In this document: positions 47,029 to 60,510 of the stretch, piece by piece | How positions within the stretch are numbered: the first letter of the stretch is position 1 | How the letters are laid out: the number at the start of each line of letters is the position of its first letter | Origin: Carya illinoinensis | Taxonomy: Eukaryota > Streptophyta > Magnoliopsida > Fagales > Juglandaceae | DNA length: 64,000 nucleotides | Direction: 5' to 3' | Assembly: GCF_018687715.1 (NCBI RefSeq) | Contig: NC_056766.1 | Location: 15,843,501 to 15,907,500 of the forward strand | Made by a program: the position numbers and the translations under genes | The notes under the pieces: generated by a model | The model's input: the letters and a program-made list of their open reading frames with translations, nothing else | Told to the model about the DNA's origin: nothing | Database searches by the model: none

Positions 47029-48110
47029 TTATGTTTTGTGTGTACTAATGTGGAATGGTAGTTTGTGAAGTTTGGCTAAGGGACATATGGAGCAAGGTTT
47101 TTTACTAGGAGTTTTGGAAAAATTCACATCACCACCTATGTCAAAAACTGAGTAAGAAGAGTGTCCTAGTTTATAATGCCAAACATCAAAACTTTGGTCA
47201 TTGTTGGTGGTTGGAGTAGAAACTAAAAAAGAAGATGAAGATGAGAGACTCATTTTGTCCATTGCATCTGACAAGGCTGAGGGAGAGACCTCTCTTTGCA
47301 GCATGTGGAACAGCCCCTGCCTCACTTCACCCATGCCAATCATCCTCCAAACTGAAAGGTCCTGTATGTAGTAGAAATAGGGAAAGAAAAGCAAACAACA
47401 GTGAAGTGTCTGTGTCCGTTTTCTAGCAGAAATTAGGTTGAAGGTGAAACTAGGAACGCAAAGAACATCTTGTAGGATTAGAGTATCTGTAACTCTTACT
47501 ATTCCTATGTGAGTAACAGCAGCTAACTCACCATTAGGTAGAGCAACAGAGTGAGAGGTTTGTGATTGTATTGAAGAGAACAATGAGGCGGAGCAGATCA
47601 TATGATCTGTTGTCCCCGTATCAATGATCCAAGGCACATTCAATTTATTTGAAGATTTGGAATTAAAAACAGATAGGCCAAGTGGTATACTAGACATTTG
47701 ATGGACATTTTCATCAGAAGATGAAGATGTAAAGATGCTTTGAACATTGTTGGCTGAGGGGTTCAAATGTGAAGGTCTTGAGACTGGTTTAAGCAGAGCC
47801 ATAAGTTGAGAATATTGTTCTTGACTTAAAGATACTTGAGACTTGTCATTTACCAAGTCCTGTGCTAAAGTTGGAGAACATGTGGCTTGATTTGCTAAAG
47901 ATTTGTTCCTCACATCAAACTTGTGAGTTGATGGGTATCCATGAAGCTTGAAACATTTGTCTACTATATGACCTAGAACTTGACAATGAGAGCAAGCTAG
48001 TTTGTTTGGGTTAGCCTTAAAACATCTTTCTAGAGAATGGCCTGTCATTTTACAAAAAGAACAATAGTATCGATCCCTCTTTTGTGTACAAATGTTTGGT
48101 TTACCACCTT
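47029..48110 (-). pseudogene. copia B gag zinc knuckles, protease and GAG-preintegrase
   Basis: Open for 340 codons. The right end has two Cys-rich clusters: CSFCKMTGHSLERC and CSHCQVLGHIVDKC, the nucleic-acid-binding end of gag. Then protease with WIIDTGTTDHMIC (Asp-Thr-Gly intact), FNLISARKRTQ and a GAG-preintegrase domain with VWHYKLGHSSYSVF. The reading frame runs to the gypsy insertion at about 48113 and is picked up again on the far side at 57169. Confidence 0.9.
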
Positions 48111-48113
48111 CCT

Positions 48114-50009
<1,896 letters not shown>

Positions 50010-50023
50010 TCTTCCCCCCTTTA
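50010..50023 (-). other. polypurine tract of the gypsy element
   Basis: Minus strand TAAAGGGGGGAAGA, then the LTR start TGTGATGACCCGC. Confidence 0.85.
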
Positions 50024-50129
50024 AAAACAAATTTCGTCCTTGAAATTTGCAAGATCAAACACCAACTTGAAACAAGCCACATAATATCACATAAACCACC
50101 TGTGACCAAGATTAAGAAACGTACCGTCA

Positions 50130-53100
50130 TTACTCAAACAAGTATGAGTATTGCTTCCTCATATCCGCTACTCGCTCCCAAGAGAAATCTTGAGCTAACA
50201 GATCTCCCCATGCCACCTTAACCAAAGGTATCGTCTTGGACCTCAACTGTTGCTCCTTCCAATCCATGATTTGTGACGAAACCTCATAAGTAAGATCCGG
50301 TTGCAACTGAATACTCTCTGGGTCGACAAAGCGTGGCTCTTGTTGTCCAAAGCTCTTCTTCAAGGATGATTCATGGAAGACATCATGAATATCCCCAAAA
50401 TATTCTGGCAAAGCAACTCTATAGGCGACGGACCCTACCTTCTCCAGAATTTGAAAAGGGCCGACATACCTCGAATCCAACTTCCTGTTCTTACCAAAAC
50501 GCTTAACTCCTCTCATGGGAGAGACTTTGAGATAAAATCAATCACCTTCTTCAAAAGATAACTCTCTCTCCTGGTATCAGCGTAACTTTTCTGATGACTC
50601 TGAGCTGTCGCCATTTTATCCCTGATGATCCGAACTTGGTCTTGCATCTCTTGAATTATTTCGGGTCCAATTATCTTACTCTCCCAGACTTCATCCCAAC
50701 ACAAGGGCGATCTGCACTTCCTCCCGTAGAGAGCTTCATAAGGAGCCATCTGAATGGTCGCATGAAAGCTGTTATTATACGCAAACTCTATGAGCGGCAA
50801 GTGGTTTTCCCAACTCCCTTGAAATTCCATGACACATGCTCGCAACATGTTTTCAAGGGTTTGAATGGTGCGCTCTGATTGGTCGTCTCTCTGCGGGTGA
50901 TATGCAGTACTGAACTTCAACTTAGTACCCAATGCTGCCTGCAAACTCTTCCAGAACTGAGACGTGAACCTTGGGTCTCGATCCGACACTATACTCTTCG
51001 GTATACCGTGCAACCGCACTATCTCCTTGACGTACAAGCAGGTCAACTTACCCATGAATCGGTGTTATTAACAGGCAAGAAATGAGCACTCTTCGTTCAC
51101 CAGTCAACAATCACCCAAACAGAATTTTTCCCACTAGGCGTCCTCGGCAAGCCCACTACAAAGTCCATTGTGATATCATCCCACTTCCACTCAGGAATAG
51201 GGACGGGTTGGAGCATACCAGCAGGTCTTTAATGCTTGGCTTTGACTTGACGGCATGTGTGGCATTTCTCAACATACAAGGCAATATCCCTCTTCATTCC
51301 ATCCCACCAATAATTTTTCTTCAAGTCCCGGAACATCTTTGTACTGCCGGGATGAATTGAATAAGGGGCCGCATGAGCTTCTGCCATGATCCGCTCCTTA
51401 AATTCTGAATCTTTAGGGACCACCCTATGATCTCAGAACCAAATAATTCCATCTTTATCCATATTATAATGCAACGGCCCTTGAGATTTTCTGACTCTTT
51501 TTCTGATATCCAGCAGCTTCGGATCCTTCCTTTGAAGAGTCTTTAATTCCTCAAAATCAGTTACCCGAATATCAAAATCTCTTCCTGCTGTGAACTTTCA
51601 ATAAGGAGCCTTCTCATCCCACAAAGCAAAGAATCTAATTCTGACGACTCGGTTTCATCTTCCAAGTGCGATTTTCGGCTCAAAGCATCAACAACTATAT
51701 TTGCCTTTCCCGGATGATACTTGATCTCGCACTGGTAGTCACTGATTAACTCCAGCCATCGTCTTTGCCTCATGTTCATATTCTTTTGGGAAAACAAGTG
51801 CTTCAAGCTCTTGTGATCAGTGTATACTTGGCAAGCTTCCCCATACAAAAAGTGCCGCCAAATCTTAAGAGCAAAAACGATCGCAGCCAATTCCAAATCA
51901 TGCGTCGGATAATTCTTCTCATGGTCCTTTAGCTGATGGGATGCATAGGCAACAACCCGTCCTTCCTACATAAGGACACAACCCAATCCAAATTTAGACG
52001 CATCACTAAAGACTACGAATGGCTTATGCGGTTCTGGAAGTGCTAACACTGGTGCTATCGTCAACCTGTTCTTTAATTCTTGGAAGCTTCTCTCACACTT
52101 ATCTGACCAAACAAATTCTGCATTCTTTCTGGTCAACGCTGTGAGAGGTCCGGATAGGCGAGCAAATCCCTCCACAAATCTTCAGTAATATCCGCACTGT
52201 AGTCGGACACTGCCATGACAAAATGGCTTCCACCTTACTAGGATCGACAGCCACTCCGTCTCAGGAAATCACATGCCCAAGAAATCTGACTTCCTCCAAC
52301 CAAAATTCACACTTGCTGAGCTTGGCATACAACTGGTGTTCTCTTAATTTCCCAAGAACTAGACGAAGATGGTACACATGCTCTTCAACATCTCGGGAAT
52401 AAATCAGAATATCATCAATGAATACTACCACAAAGGAATCTAGATGAGGTCAAAATACTCGATTAATTAAATCCATGAAAGCAGCAGGGGCATTGGTTAA
52501 TCCAAACGGCATCACCTTAAACTCATAATGCCCATATCTCGACCTGAAAGCAGTTTTGGGCACATCCTTGTCTCTTATCCTCAACTGGTAGTATCCTGAC
52601 CTTAGATCAATCTTCAAGAACACAGCTGCTCCTTGAAACTGATCAAATAAATCATCTATCCGTGGGAGAGGATATTTATTTTTTATGGTCACCTTATTTA
52701 ATTCCCGATAATCAATGCACATATGGAGGGTTCCATCTTTCTTTTTAACAAACAGCACTGGCGCACCCCACGGCGAAGTACTAGGCTGAATGAACCCCTT
52801 ATCTACCAGCTCTTGCAACTGAGTCTTCAACTCTTTTAATTCAGCTGGTGCCATGCGGTAAGGAGCTTTATGTACAGGAGCCGCTCCAGGTTCCAAGTCT
52901 ATAACAAACTCCATTTCTCGAACAGGGGGTAGCCTAGGCAAGTCATCCACAAACACATCCGAAAATTCTTCCATAATGGGAATGTCTACCAAAGACTTCT
53001 TCTCAAACGACGTAGACACCATCTGAACTAAGAAGACTTCCGCTCTCCATGCAATCTCTCTTTTTGCTTGAATTGCCGATACAATTACCAGCTTTTCTTT

Positions 53101-53514
53101 TAGCTTACTTCCCATAAATTCCAGACAATCATTATCTGGAAGCTGAAAGCTAATTATCCGACTTCTGCAATTAATACTCGTAGAATATCGATATAGCCAA
53201 TCCATCCCGAGGATGATATCAAAACCCAACAGCTTAAACACCACCAAATCAGCATCCAAGAACCTTCCATCAAAAATTGATGGGCATCCCAAAGCAACCT
53301 TGGAACACCACACCATTTCACCATTAGGTAGAGCCACTACCAAGGACTTCGGCAAAGGTTTTGTGACCAAATTACACATCCGAGCAAACGTGGAAGATAC
53401 AAATGACTGTGAAGCACCCGAATCAAACAAAGTGCAAGCATAAAACTCATATAAACGGACTCTCCCTGAACCAAACACATAAACCCATGAAATCCAAATA
53501 TACAAAGAAATCAA
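50130..53514 (-). pseudogene. gypsy pol: protease, RT, RNase H, integrase, chromodomain-like end
   Basis: From right to left. Protease has [13 protein letters not shown] and [13 protein letters not shown] has [21 protein letters not shown] and [13 protein letters not shown], then a TGA at 52447, and downstream [10 protein letters not shown] (the catalytic Asp pair). RNase H pieces (51966-52175, 51561-51896) have [24 protein letters not shown] and ADALSRK written VDALSRK. The integrase zinc finger (51229-51423) has [17 protein letters not shown] and CHTC. The integrase core (50513-51055) has [15 protein letters not shown] and [17 protein letters not shown]. The end (50130-50516) has LDSRYVGPFQILEKVG and a chromodomain-like tail with IPLVKVAWG and WERVADMR. 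There are five or more stops or frame breaks. In the family the chromodomain steers integration to heterochromatin. Confidence 0.9.
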
Positions 53515-53569
53515 AGCACACCAAAAATCAAATCCAACATAAAATTAAATTAAATCCATACCTGTAATT

Positions 53570-54795
53570 ACTCTAGCATCATGGGTCGCTGGTGCCTCAT
53601 CATCTACATCTCCGGGTGTGACAGCATAAACCCGAGCTTGCACTACTTGTCTTGGATTTGTTTTTCCACCGCGTCTACCTCCACAGCTTCCTTGAACTGG
53701 CCTCGGACACTCACGGGCAAAGTGACCATGCTGGCCACAATTATAGCATCAAGCTCCACCAGAAGGGCACTCACCCACATGGGCTCTATTACAAACTCTG
53801 CAAACTGGCACACGTCCTCCCATACGAACACCTAAGGATGCTTGCGGTCGAGTTCCGGTCCGTTGAACAAATTTTTGAGGTGAACCCAAGCTGCTTCCTT
53901 CACTAGAAAAACTCCGCCTCTTATGTCTTGGAGGGGAGCCCGTACTCAGATTATTCTCTCGCTCCACAAAGGTGGCCACATCCACTAAGTCTTGAAAAGT
54001 GGATATCCGGCGACTAACCACCATACGGCGTATATCAGAGTGTAGTCCCTCCTAGAAACGCTCAGCTCGCATTTCCTCTGTGGCGATGAGGTGGGGAGCA
54101 AATCGCCCAAGTTCTATAAACCTTCGGGCATACTGTTCCACTGTCATGCTCCCTTGGACCAAACTTGAGAACTCTCTTGCCTTTTGCTTCCTTACAGAAG
54201 CGGGAAAGAAGCGATCATTAAACTCTTTCTTGAAGCGCTGCCAAGTCACAGCAGCGAAAGATCCCAATTCTGATTCCAGCATTACCCTCTTGGTATCCCA
54301 CCAATCAGAAGTGGTGCCTTGCAACAGATAGCTGGCGTAGAGTACTTGTTGCGCCTCGGTTCAACCACACACCTCAAAAGTTCTTTTCAAGTCCTTGATC
54401 CACTTTCCAGCTTGAAGTGGATCCTCTTCTCCAGTGAAGTGTGGAGTTTTTTGCGCCAGAAAGCACTCATAAGTGCATCCAGCTTGCACCATGCCACTAG
54501 GCCCTCCTGGGTATAGCCAAGGCCCTCCCTGATGTGGCCAAAGACCTCCTGGTAGTGGCCAAAGCCCTCCTTGTTGTGGGCAAGGCCCTCTTTGTTGTGG
54601 CCAGGGACCCTCTTGTTGTGGCCAAGGACCCCCTTGTTGTGGCCAAGGTCCTCCTTGTTGTGGCCAAGGCCCTGCCTGCTATGGCCTAAAATTCTGCTGC
54701 ATGAACTCTGTCATCTATCGTATTGCTTGGGCTATGGAGTCATCTCTCGATGTATCGTCCCATGGCTCCTGAGTAGATTTCCTTGGTCTCACCAT
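53570..54795 (-). pseudogene. gypsy gag with Pro/Trp/Gln/Gly repeat and zinc knuckle
   Basis: ATG at 54795 starts MVRPRKSTQEPWDD. Then come a stop, a run of PWPQQGG-type repeats (54545-54690) and the retrotrans_gag domain (54052-54324) with TTSDWWDTKR, WQRFKKEFNDRFFP and FSSLVQGSMTVEQYARRF. A short Cys cluster CRVCNRAHVGEC and the knuckle CYNCGQHGHFAREC (about 53710-53760) follow, separated by a stop. Stops near 54050, 54360 and 53755 show it is dead. Gag makes the particle in which RT acts. Confidence 0.88.
54545..54690 (-). repeat. in-frame 18-21-bp repeats in gypsy gag
   Basis: About seven units of CCTTGTTGTGGCCAAGG type, read as PWPQQGG or near variants on the minus strand. Confidence 0.85.
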
Positions 54796-55062
54796 TTTTT
54801 TTCCTGCCACAACACAACCTTTCACCCCCTTTAAGAAAACAAATAAAACCAACATAAAACCAAAAACCAAAACCAACACCACATAGCAAGAAACAAAAGA
54901 AACCAGCATGCAATAACATAACTAAATAAATAAAAACAAGCAAACAAGTTCAAACAAATAAAACAAATCAAATAACAACTTTACTTAACATAATTTTTAA
55001 AACACAAATTTAAAAACATTTTATTACTACCTACGGGACATGTGGTTTATCCAGAGCCAAAC
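54796..55062. other. gypsy 5' untranslated leader
   Basis: A-rich on the plus strand (AACAAACAAG words), between the gag start and the primer site. The open frames on the minus strand here are Phe/Val/Leu-rich readings of this A-rich DNA. Confidence 0.6.
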
Positions 55063-55077
55063 CGCTCTGATACTACC
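55063..55077 (-). other. primer binding site of the gypsy element
   Basis: Minus strand GGTAGTATCAGAGCG beside the 5' LTR; TATCAGAGC fits the initiator-Met tRNA end. Confidence 0.8.
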
Positions 55078-57168
55078 TGTGACGCCCCCAAATCCCCACG
55101 CCTGGCACGGGGAAATCGAGACGTCCGGATGATGACATTACGGGTCACCACCCTATCGATGAGTGCCAAGTGTGTGCATAAGCAACGAATGTGCACGAGA
55201 AATACGCAGTGAATAGCAAAGTCAATAACTAAGTACCAAAATTTTTCTTAATTTAATACAAAACTGTTTAAAACATACATAATAAGATATTACAAAGCAC
55301 AAATATAGTTTTAAACCAAACAACAAAGCTTAAACTTTAACTCAGAACTCCGGCGGAGTCGCATCCTCGGGCTCAGCCTCCTCCTCTTCCTCAAACCCTG
55401 CACCAAAATCTACGGAACCAAAAATGGTGCCGCAGGTAAGTAAAATCCAAACACCACTAGATAAAAACATATAAAACTCAAATAATATGCATGAAAGAAA
55501 AACCAATGCACAAGTCCCATAAACCATTTTTTCCACGCACGCCAAAAACCCATTTAACCCAAAAACATATCGCTTAAAACTAAGCCAAGCCATTATCCCA
55601 GATAATGGCCCAAACCACCATTTTCCCAGAAAATGGATCAAAAGCCTCAAAACCAAACTTTGCCATTTTCCCAGAAAATGGCCCGCATCCGAAAACCATA
55701 AAAACGATCCAATTATGCATGCACCATGATCTCCCCTAGGGATCATCCGCACACCCTGGTTCTGTGCCACATTGTAGGTAACGACTATGTATGTGACACC
55801 TAAACGAGCGATGCCCAGACTTGTGCCCAGCGCGTACCTGGCCAGGCCATGCTCTATTCCCCGCCACTCTAGGGACCACGAAGTCGACACGATAGCGTTA
55901 CCGTCTCGTGCGATCCGGTCGTCGCCCTGCAACAACCCAGGGGACGTCACTCAGTATTATCCACTCCCGAATGACCAGAGGAGCTCCACTGAGATAATAA
56001 CCCATCCCGGCTTGGGCTTATAAGACTCACACACCCGAAGACCATTTACGCCAACAAAACATGATTTTCTCACTTAAAATAAAATACACATATATGCAAT
56101 ATGTAATGCACACCTCACGGCTCAAATAATCAAGGAATCACAAACAACCAAAACCAAGCACTCTGTCCTCAATCCATCCGACCCCCGAACTCCTCGGACT
56201 CAGTCCGAAATTAGCCAACCAACAGTAAATATTTATTGTATGAGCAAAATATATTTAAATCTAAAAGTAGAGTTTAGAAAATACTTACAGCGCTATATGG
56301 TATTTTTTGAAAGCTTGCAACGTTGCAAATGGCGGAAGAAAAGCAACGTAACAGTGAAATTTCACTGTGGTCGTGGGTTGTAAAATACCCACTTTTGAAC
56401 GGGGACAAACCAAAACTCGGGATTGATAGGGAATGGTATAGGGATGTTTATGAAGCTAAGGGAAGTGGAGTTTGGCCGTGGGTGGCGGCGAAAATGGCAG
56501 AGGAAGAGCTTAAACGCCCAAATTGGAAACTAGCTTGTTGGAACTGTTCTGGCAACGAGTCGAGGCTGGAAATGGGTGGGTTAGGACGGAAAGGAGTCAA
56601 TGATGAAGTGGTGAAGAGGTAGTGGCCAGAGGTGGAGCGACGGCGGCAAAACGGAGCAAAAACTGTTTGGCTTGGAGATGGTTTTTCGGCTAAACGGTAG
56701 CTCTGCTGGCTGTGAAAATTTGGGGGTGGTTCACCGGAGGGAGGGGAGGAGATTGGTGGTGGTGGTGTGCCGCACGGTGGCCGGTGGTTGTGGGTCTGGG
56801 TGGCTAGAGCTTTCGGCGTGAAGGAGAGGAGAGAGAGAGAGAGAAAAATGCACGGGGGAGGGGAAAAACGCACAGGAAAGAAAAAAGGAGGGAAAAAGAA
56901 AGAAAAAGAAAAAGAAAAAGAAAGAAAAGAGAAAAAGAAAAAAGAAAAGATGGAGGAAAGAAATAAGGTCCAGTCCTCACTCCAAAAACCAAAACAGATC
57001 CGCCAAAAACGATATTAAAAACCGTAAAACGATTAAATAAATTAAACACAACATCCAATAAATTAAAAACCAATTTAAAACACAATAATTTAAAATAAAT
57101 AAACCACTATATTAATTAAATTAAAAAAAATCATTCAGTTAAAACACACATAAAAGCGGGTCATCACA
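55078..57168 (-). repeat. 5' LTR of the gypsy element, 2091 bp
   Basis: From TGTGACGCCCCC to TCATCACA. The 202-codon minus-strand frame (55342-55950) lies within the LTR and is cut short in the other LTR (48404-48691), so I do not call it a gene. Many differences from the 3' LTR are C/T or G/A. Confidence 0.92.
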
Positions 57169-57935
57169 TTTCTTGTAGTTGCCTTGAGTAAACAGTGCCA
57201 TATATTCATGAGCAGATCCCTCAGTGGATATTTCCCTTATTTTCTCTTCTTTTTGTATTATGGAATAAACCTCATTAAGACTAGGGAAGGGTTTAATTAA
57301 GAGAATTTGAGCTTTGATTCCCTTATAAGAATCATTCAAACCCATTAGGAATTTCATAACCCTATCCCTTTGTTGGTATCATACAACAGTTTTCAAGCCT
57401 CCACAGCTGCAACTTGGAATTGTCTCATAGTTCAAAAGCTCATCAAGTAAAGTTTTGAGTTTGGAGAAATAAACACTTACAACATCTTGGTTTTGCATTA
57501 GCATGGTTACAGCTTGTTTGATCTCAAAGATTCGAGGTGCATTTGTTGTGCAAAACGTTGCTCCAACTCAAGCCAAAGTTCATGTGCTATTTCTACATAT
57601 ACTATTCTACATTTGATATCAAGAGCCATGGTATTTTGCATCCAAGTGATTACAACATCATTGCAACGCAACCAATGTTCCATGAGAGGGTCATTTGGGT
57701 CAGTTGGCTCACATAGACTTCCATCAATGAAGCCACGCTTATTTTTTATTCTTAATGCTCTCTTCATTGATCGAGCCCATGAGTAATAGTTACTGGCATC
57801 CAAGCTATGAGTAACAGGCATGGAGCCAGTGCCATCATTTGTGCCAATGTTGTATGGACTGCTTGGATGAGCAGGGTCTTTGGTTGGGTTTGAGTTTCGA
57901 TTTTGATTGTGGCTTTCTGAGCTGTGTTCTTCCAT
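57169..57935 (-). pseudogene. copia B gag, N-terminal part
   Basis: ATG at 57935 starts MEEHSSESHNQNRN. The retrotran-gag domain shows LDASNYYSWARSMKRALR and NKRGFIDGSL, RCNDVVITWMQNTMA, then LELEQRFAQQ. A frame break near 57507-57360 leads to MKFLMGLNDSYKGIKAQIL (57139-57357), the UBN2-like half. The gene is cut at 57169 by the gypsy element, and its zinc-knuckle end lies at 47995-48110. The reading frame on either side of the gypsy insertion agrees when one copy of the target duplication is counted. Confidence 0.9.
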
Positions 57936-57942
57936 AGCCTAA

Positions 57943-57954
57943 GCTCTCATACCA
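57943..57954 (-). other. primer binding site of copia B
   Basis: Minus strand TGGTATGAGAGC, one base from the initiator-Met complement, touching the LTR. Confidence 0.85.
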
Positions 57955-58327
57955 TGTAAGAATTATAAAAACAATGTGTTGATATTTCTAAGAACTGGAA
58001 TAACACGATGGAAATACTCTGAATATTTTTCACACTATAAAGTTGTACAAAACTCTGTTATTTATAGCAGCCTCATGCATGTCACTACACTACAAATTCA
58101 CTTGGATACAAGAAACCTGCTATACGCACTACTCCAACATTGCTTTTACATTGCATGAAAGCAATGGAATGGCAGGTTATAGAAACACACTGCATGCATA
58201 CAAATAAAACCACTTTATCCTTTGCACATTCCCTCTACAAGTTGCTTTTTGTTTTCATTTGCTGACTTGCAATCCAATGTAGCAGGAGAGTGCCTTTCCA
58301 TCTCAGCAATTTCCTCACTCTTCAACA
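57955..58327 (-). repeat. 5' LTR of copia B
   Basis: TGTAAGAATTAT to CTTCAACA, 373 bp, the same length as the 3' LTR, followed by target duplication GAGGG. Confidence 0.93.
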
Positions 58328-59076
58328 GAGGGTGGTGGTGGCTTCGTTTGGGACCTTGGGTTGAATTTGTTTGTGGCAGTGGAGCTAACACAAAGCAGGG
58401 TGCTATTTGGAGAAAGGGTTGTTCTGCATGTAGAGAGAGGTTGCGGCTTGAGGTTTCCCTGCGTGGATTGGGCAATAACTACGTTAAGGTGGTGCGAAGG
58501 TAGTGGGCTACAATGGTTGGCAAAAAGGAAAGGTGGATGCTTTGTACATAGAGATGGGTTGTGGCTATCCCTTTACACAGAAGAGAGAAAAAAAACATGT
58601 AAGCGCATCTATATATAGGGATCAAAAGGCTAAAACCCTAGAGGAGAAAAAATAAATAAATAAATAAATAAACAAAGTACGCTCATGCGAGGGACACAGA
58701 CACGGTGAAGCTAAAAATAAAGTGGAGTCTGGAAGAATATTTCACGGGCTTGGACTATTGGGTGGTCGGGTACGGTCATTTAAAAAAAAAAAAAGGTGAT
58801 AGTATAGAAAATTTAAAAAATGGCTCATTTTTGAATTTTTGGATCTTGATTCAAATTCAAAGATAATACAACTTATTTAAAAAACAATATCTTGGCTTGT
58901 AAAAAGATTTTTAAACTAAATATCAAACCCAAAATAAAAACATAAACTACCAAAACAAAAATTTTAGGCTCGTAATCTATATTTAAAAAAAATATATTTG
59001 AAAACTCAAATGGCATTTTCATACATATAAAAAGAAAAATTTTGAAAACAGCTTGACACTGGAACTTGGTGTTACA
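58328..59076 (-). mobile_element. solo-LTR-like element, segment 3
   Basis: Last part of the element begun at 37059; ends TTGGTGTTACA before CTTGA. Contains an (AATA)n tract near 58650-58675 and TATATATAGGG at 58610. The minus-strand frame that runs into the P450 piece (58873-59175) is a chance fusion. Confidence 0.7.
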
Positions 59077-59392
59077 CTTGAAGACTTCTTCTCGTGCCTT
59101 ACTTTGCCATTCTTGATGTGATGCTAGAAGGACAAGTGCCCAAGTCAAAAGATTAGCACTTGTTTCCTTTCCCAAAAACTAGAAATTCTTACATTTATCT
59201 ATGATTTCCAACGCCTCTAATTTCTCTTCTTTACCATCATGATTTTTGTGAGAAGATAGCAAGAGACCAAGAAAATTTCCTGAACTTTGATCTCTCCCAT
59301 TTCTTTTATTGCTCTCTATCAACATTTGAATAGATTCTCGTGATTCTTTCTCAAGCCTTCACCTCTCTCTATTATTCTTAGTAGGCAAAAAC
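59077..59392 (-). pseudogene. P450 pseudogene, remainder of exon 3
   Basis: Joins the piece at 37000-37058; both carry CTTGA at the break. Reads with [22 protein letters not shown] like the intact gene, but the I-helix start has a TAG, and the Ala before Gly-Lys-Glu-Thr is Leu. Exon 3 begins at 59392 with the acceptor CTACAAAT kept on the plus strand. Homology to the intact gene ends by about 59420, so exons 1 and 2 were lost or never copied. Confidence 0.88.
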
Positions 59393-59429
59393 CTACAAAT
59401 GTATGTACATATATATCAAATTCGACTCT

Positions 59430-60039
59430 CTTACTTGCCTTGACAAACGACCCGTTTGTCTTCTACCACAGTAGCAGCCAGAACCTCTGGCGATTTTCAG
59501 ATGTTGACTTCCCTTCTGAAACTCCAAAGGTTGAAATCTAATCGATGTTACTTCACACTCAAAGCACGATCATACTCAAGAAGATATGAAAAATCCCATG
59601 AAAATTCTCAAGTGAATTTTTTCTCATAAATGCTCAGAATATACTCTTTAAAATTCGTGGCTCAAAACCCTTGCTGAGATACAAAGTTGAATCCCTTTAA
59701 ATAGAAAGTCTAGAAAGAGTTCTAGTCATAGTAGGACTTTACTAATGGTTAGCAATAGTCGCAAAAACGTGTTCTGACGAACTGCTAACATTTTGCGATA
59801 ACATTCTTCTGTATTGACTAATCTCTATTAAGTTTTCTTCTAGATAAATACAGATATACCAGGACTCGATTTTAACCTCAATGACTTATCTAGACAATGC
59901 CTAAGACTTCTAAATAGACTCAACATTTTTTAGAGATAAATCAATAATTATTTTTACATTCATCCAACAAATTCAAATATAATGATAAGATAAACCTTAT
60001 CATATAGTCATTTAATCCTAGCCAATTTTTGCCTTTACA
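59430..60039 (-). repeat. 3' LTR of the Sirevirus-like element
   Basis: The right end TTTACA (60039) stands next to a polypurine tract. The left end is not certain; P450 homology stops near 59420. Carries a small perfect hairpin GACAAACG/CGTTTGTC at 59442-59460. No gene. Confidence 0.6.
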
Positions 60040-60510
60040 ATCTCCCCCTTTGGCGAATTGGTGACAAAACAAACTTGATGAATGTCTTGCATCTACAATC
60101 TTCCCCTTTGGCAGATTGGTCACAAGACCAACTTGATGAATGTAGTGTGTACCTAAGACAAAAACAACCAGCAGACCAAGATCTCGTGAAGAAAATCTTA
60201 ATACAGTAATGAGAAGAAATGACATAGAACACTCTTTGAAATTAGTCTCAATAATAATCAAAGGTTAGATGTAATGTAAACCTCAAAAATAGTATTCTAG
60301 TCATCATCAATAACCATGTTTAGTACTAAGTTCTTCCCCTCCATATTTTGCTGCTCCCCCTAAAGTATATAGTTCTCCCCCTCAATATTATGTTACTCCC
60401 CTTTTTTATTTTCAGCAAATTCATTAAACTCCCACTTACTCAAACTCTCCCTAAATTTCACAATATCAAAATATTCCAATTTGCTCTTCCAATACTCCCC
60501 CTTTTTGTCA
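60040..60510 (-). other. multiple polypurine tracts (Sirevirus MuPPT)
   Basis: At least six minus-strand AAGGGGGAG-like blocks: near 60043, 60099, 60334, 60353, 60374 and 60496. Repeated polypurine tracts before the 3' LTR are a known mark of plant Sireviruses. The short frames here, ending in Arg-Gln-Arg-Gly, are readings of these tracts. Confidence 0.7.

Noticed and set aside
55342..55950. 202-codon minus-strand ORF in the gypsy 5' LTR
   Set aside because: Lies wholly in an LTR, is cut by a deletion in the 3' LTR (48404-48691), and shows no known domain.
58873..59175. 100-codon ORF joining a P450-like start to a Phe/Leu-rich end
   Set aside because: A chance fusion of the P450 pseudogene exon with the solo-LTR end across the CTTGA junction.
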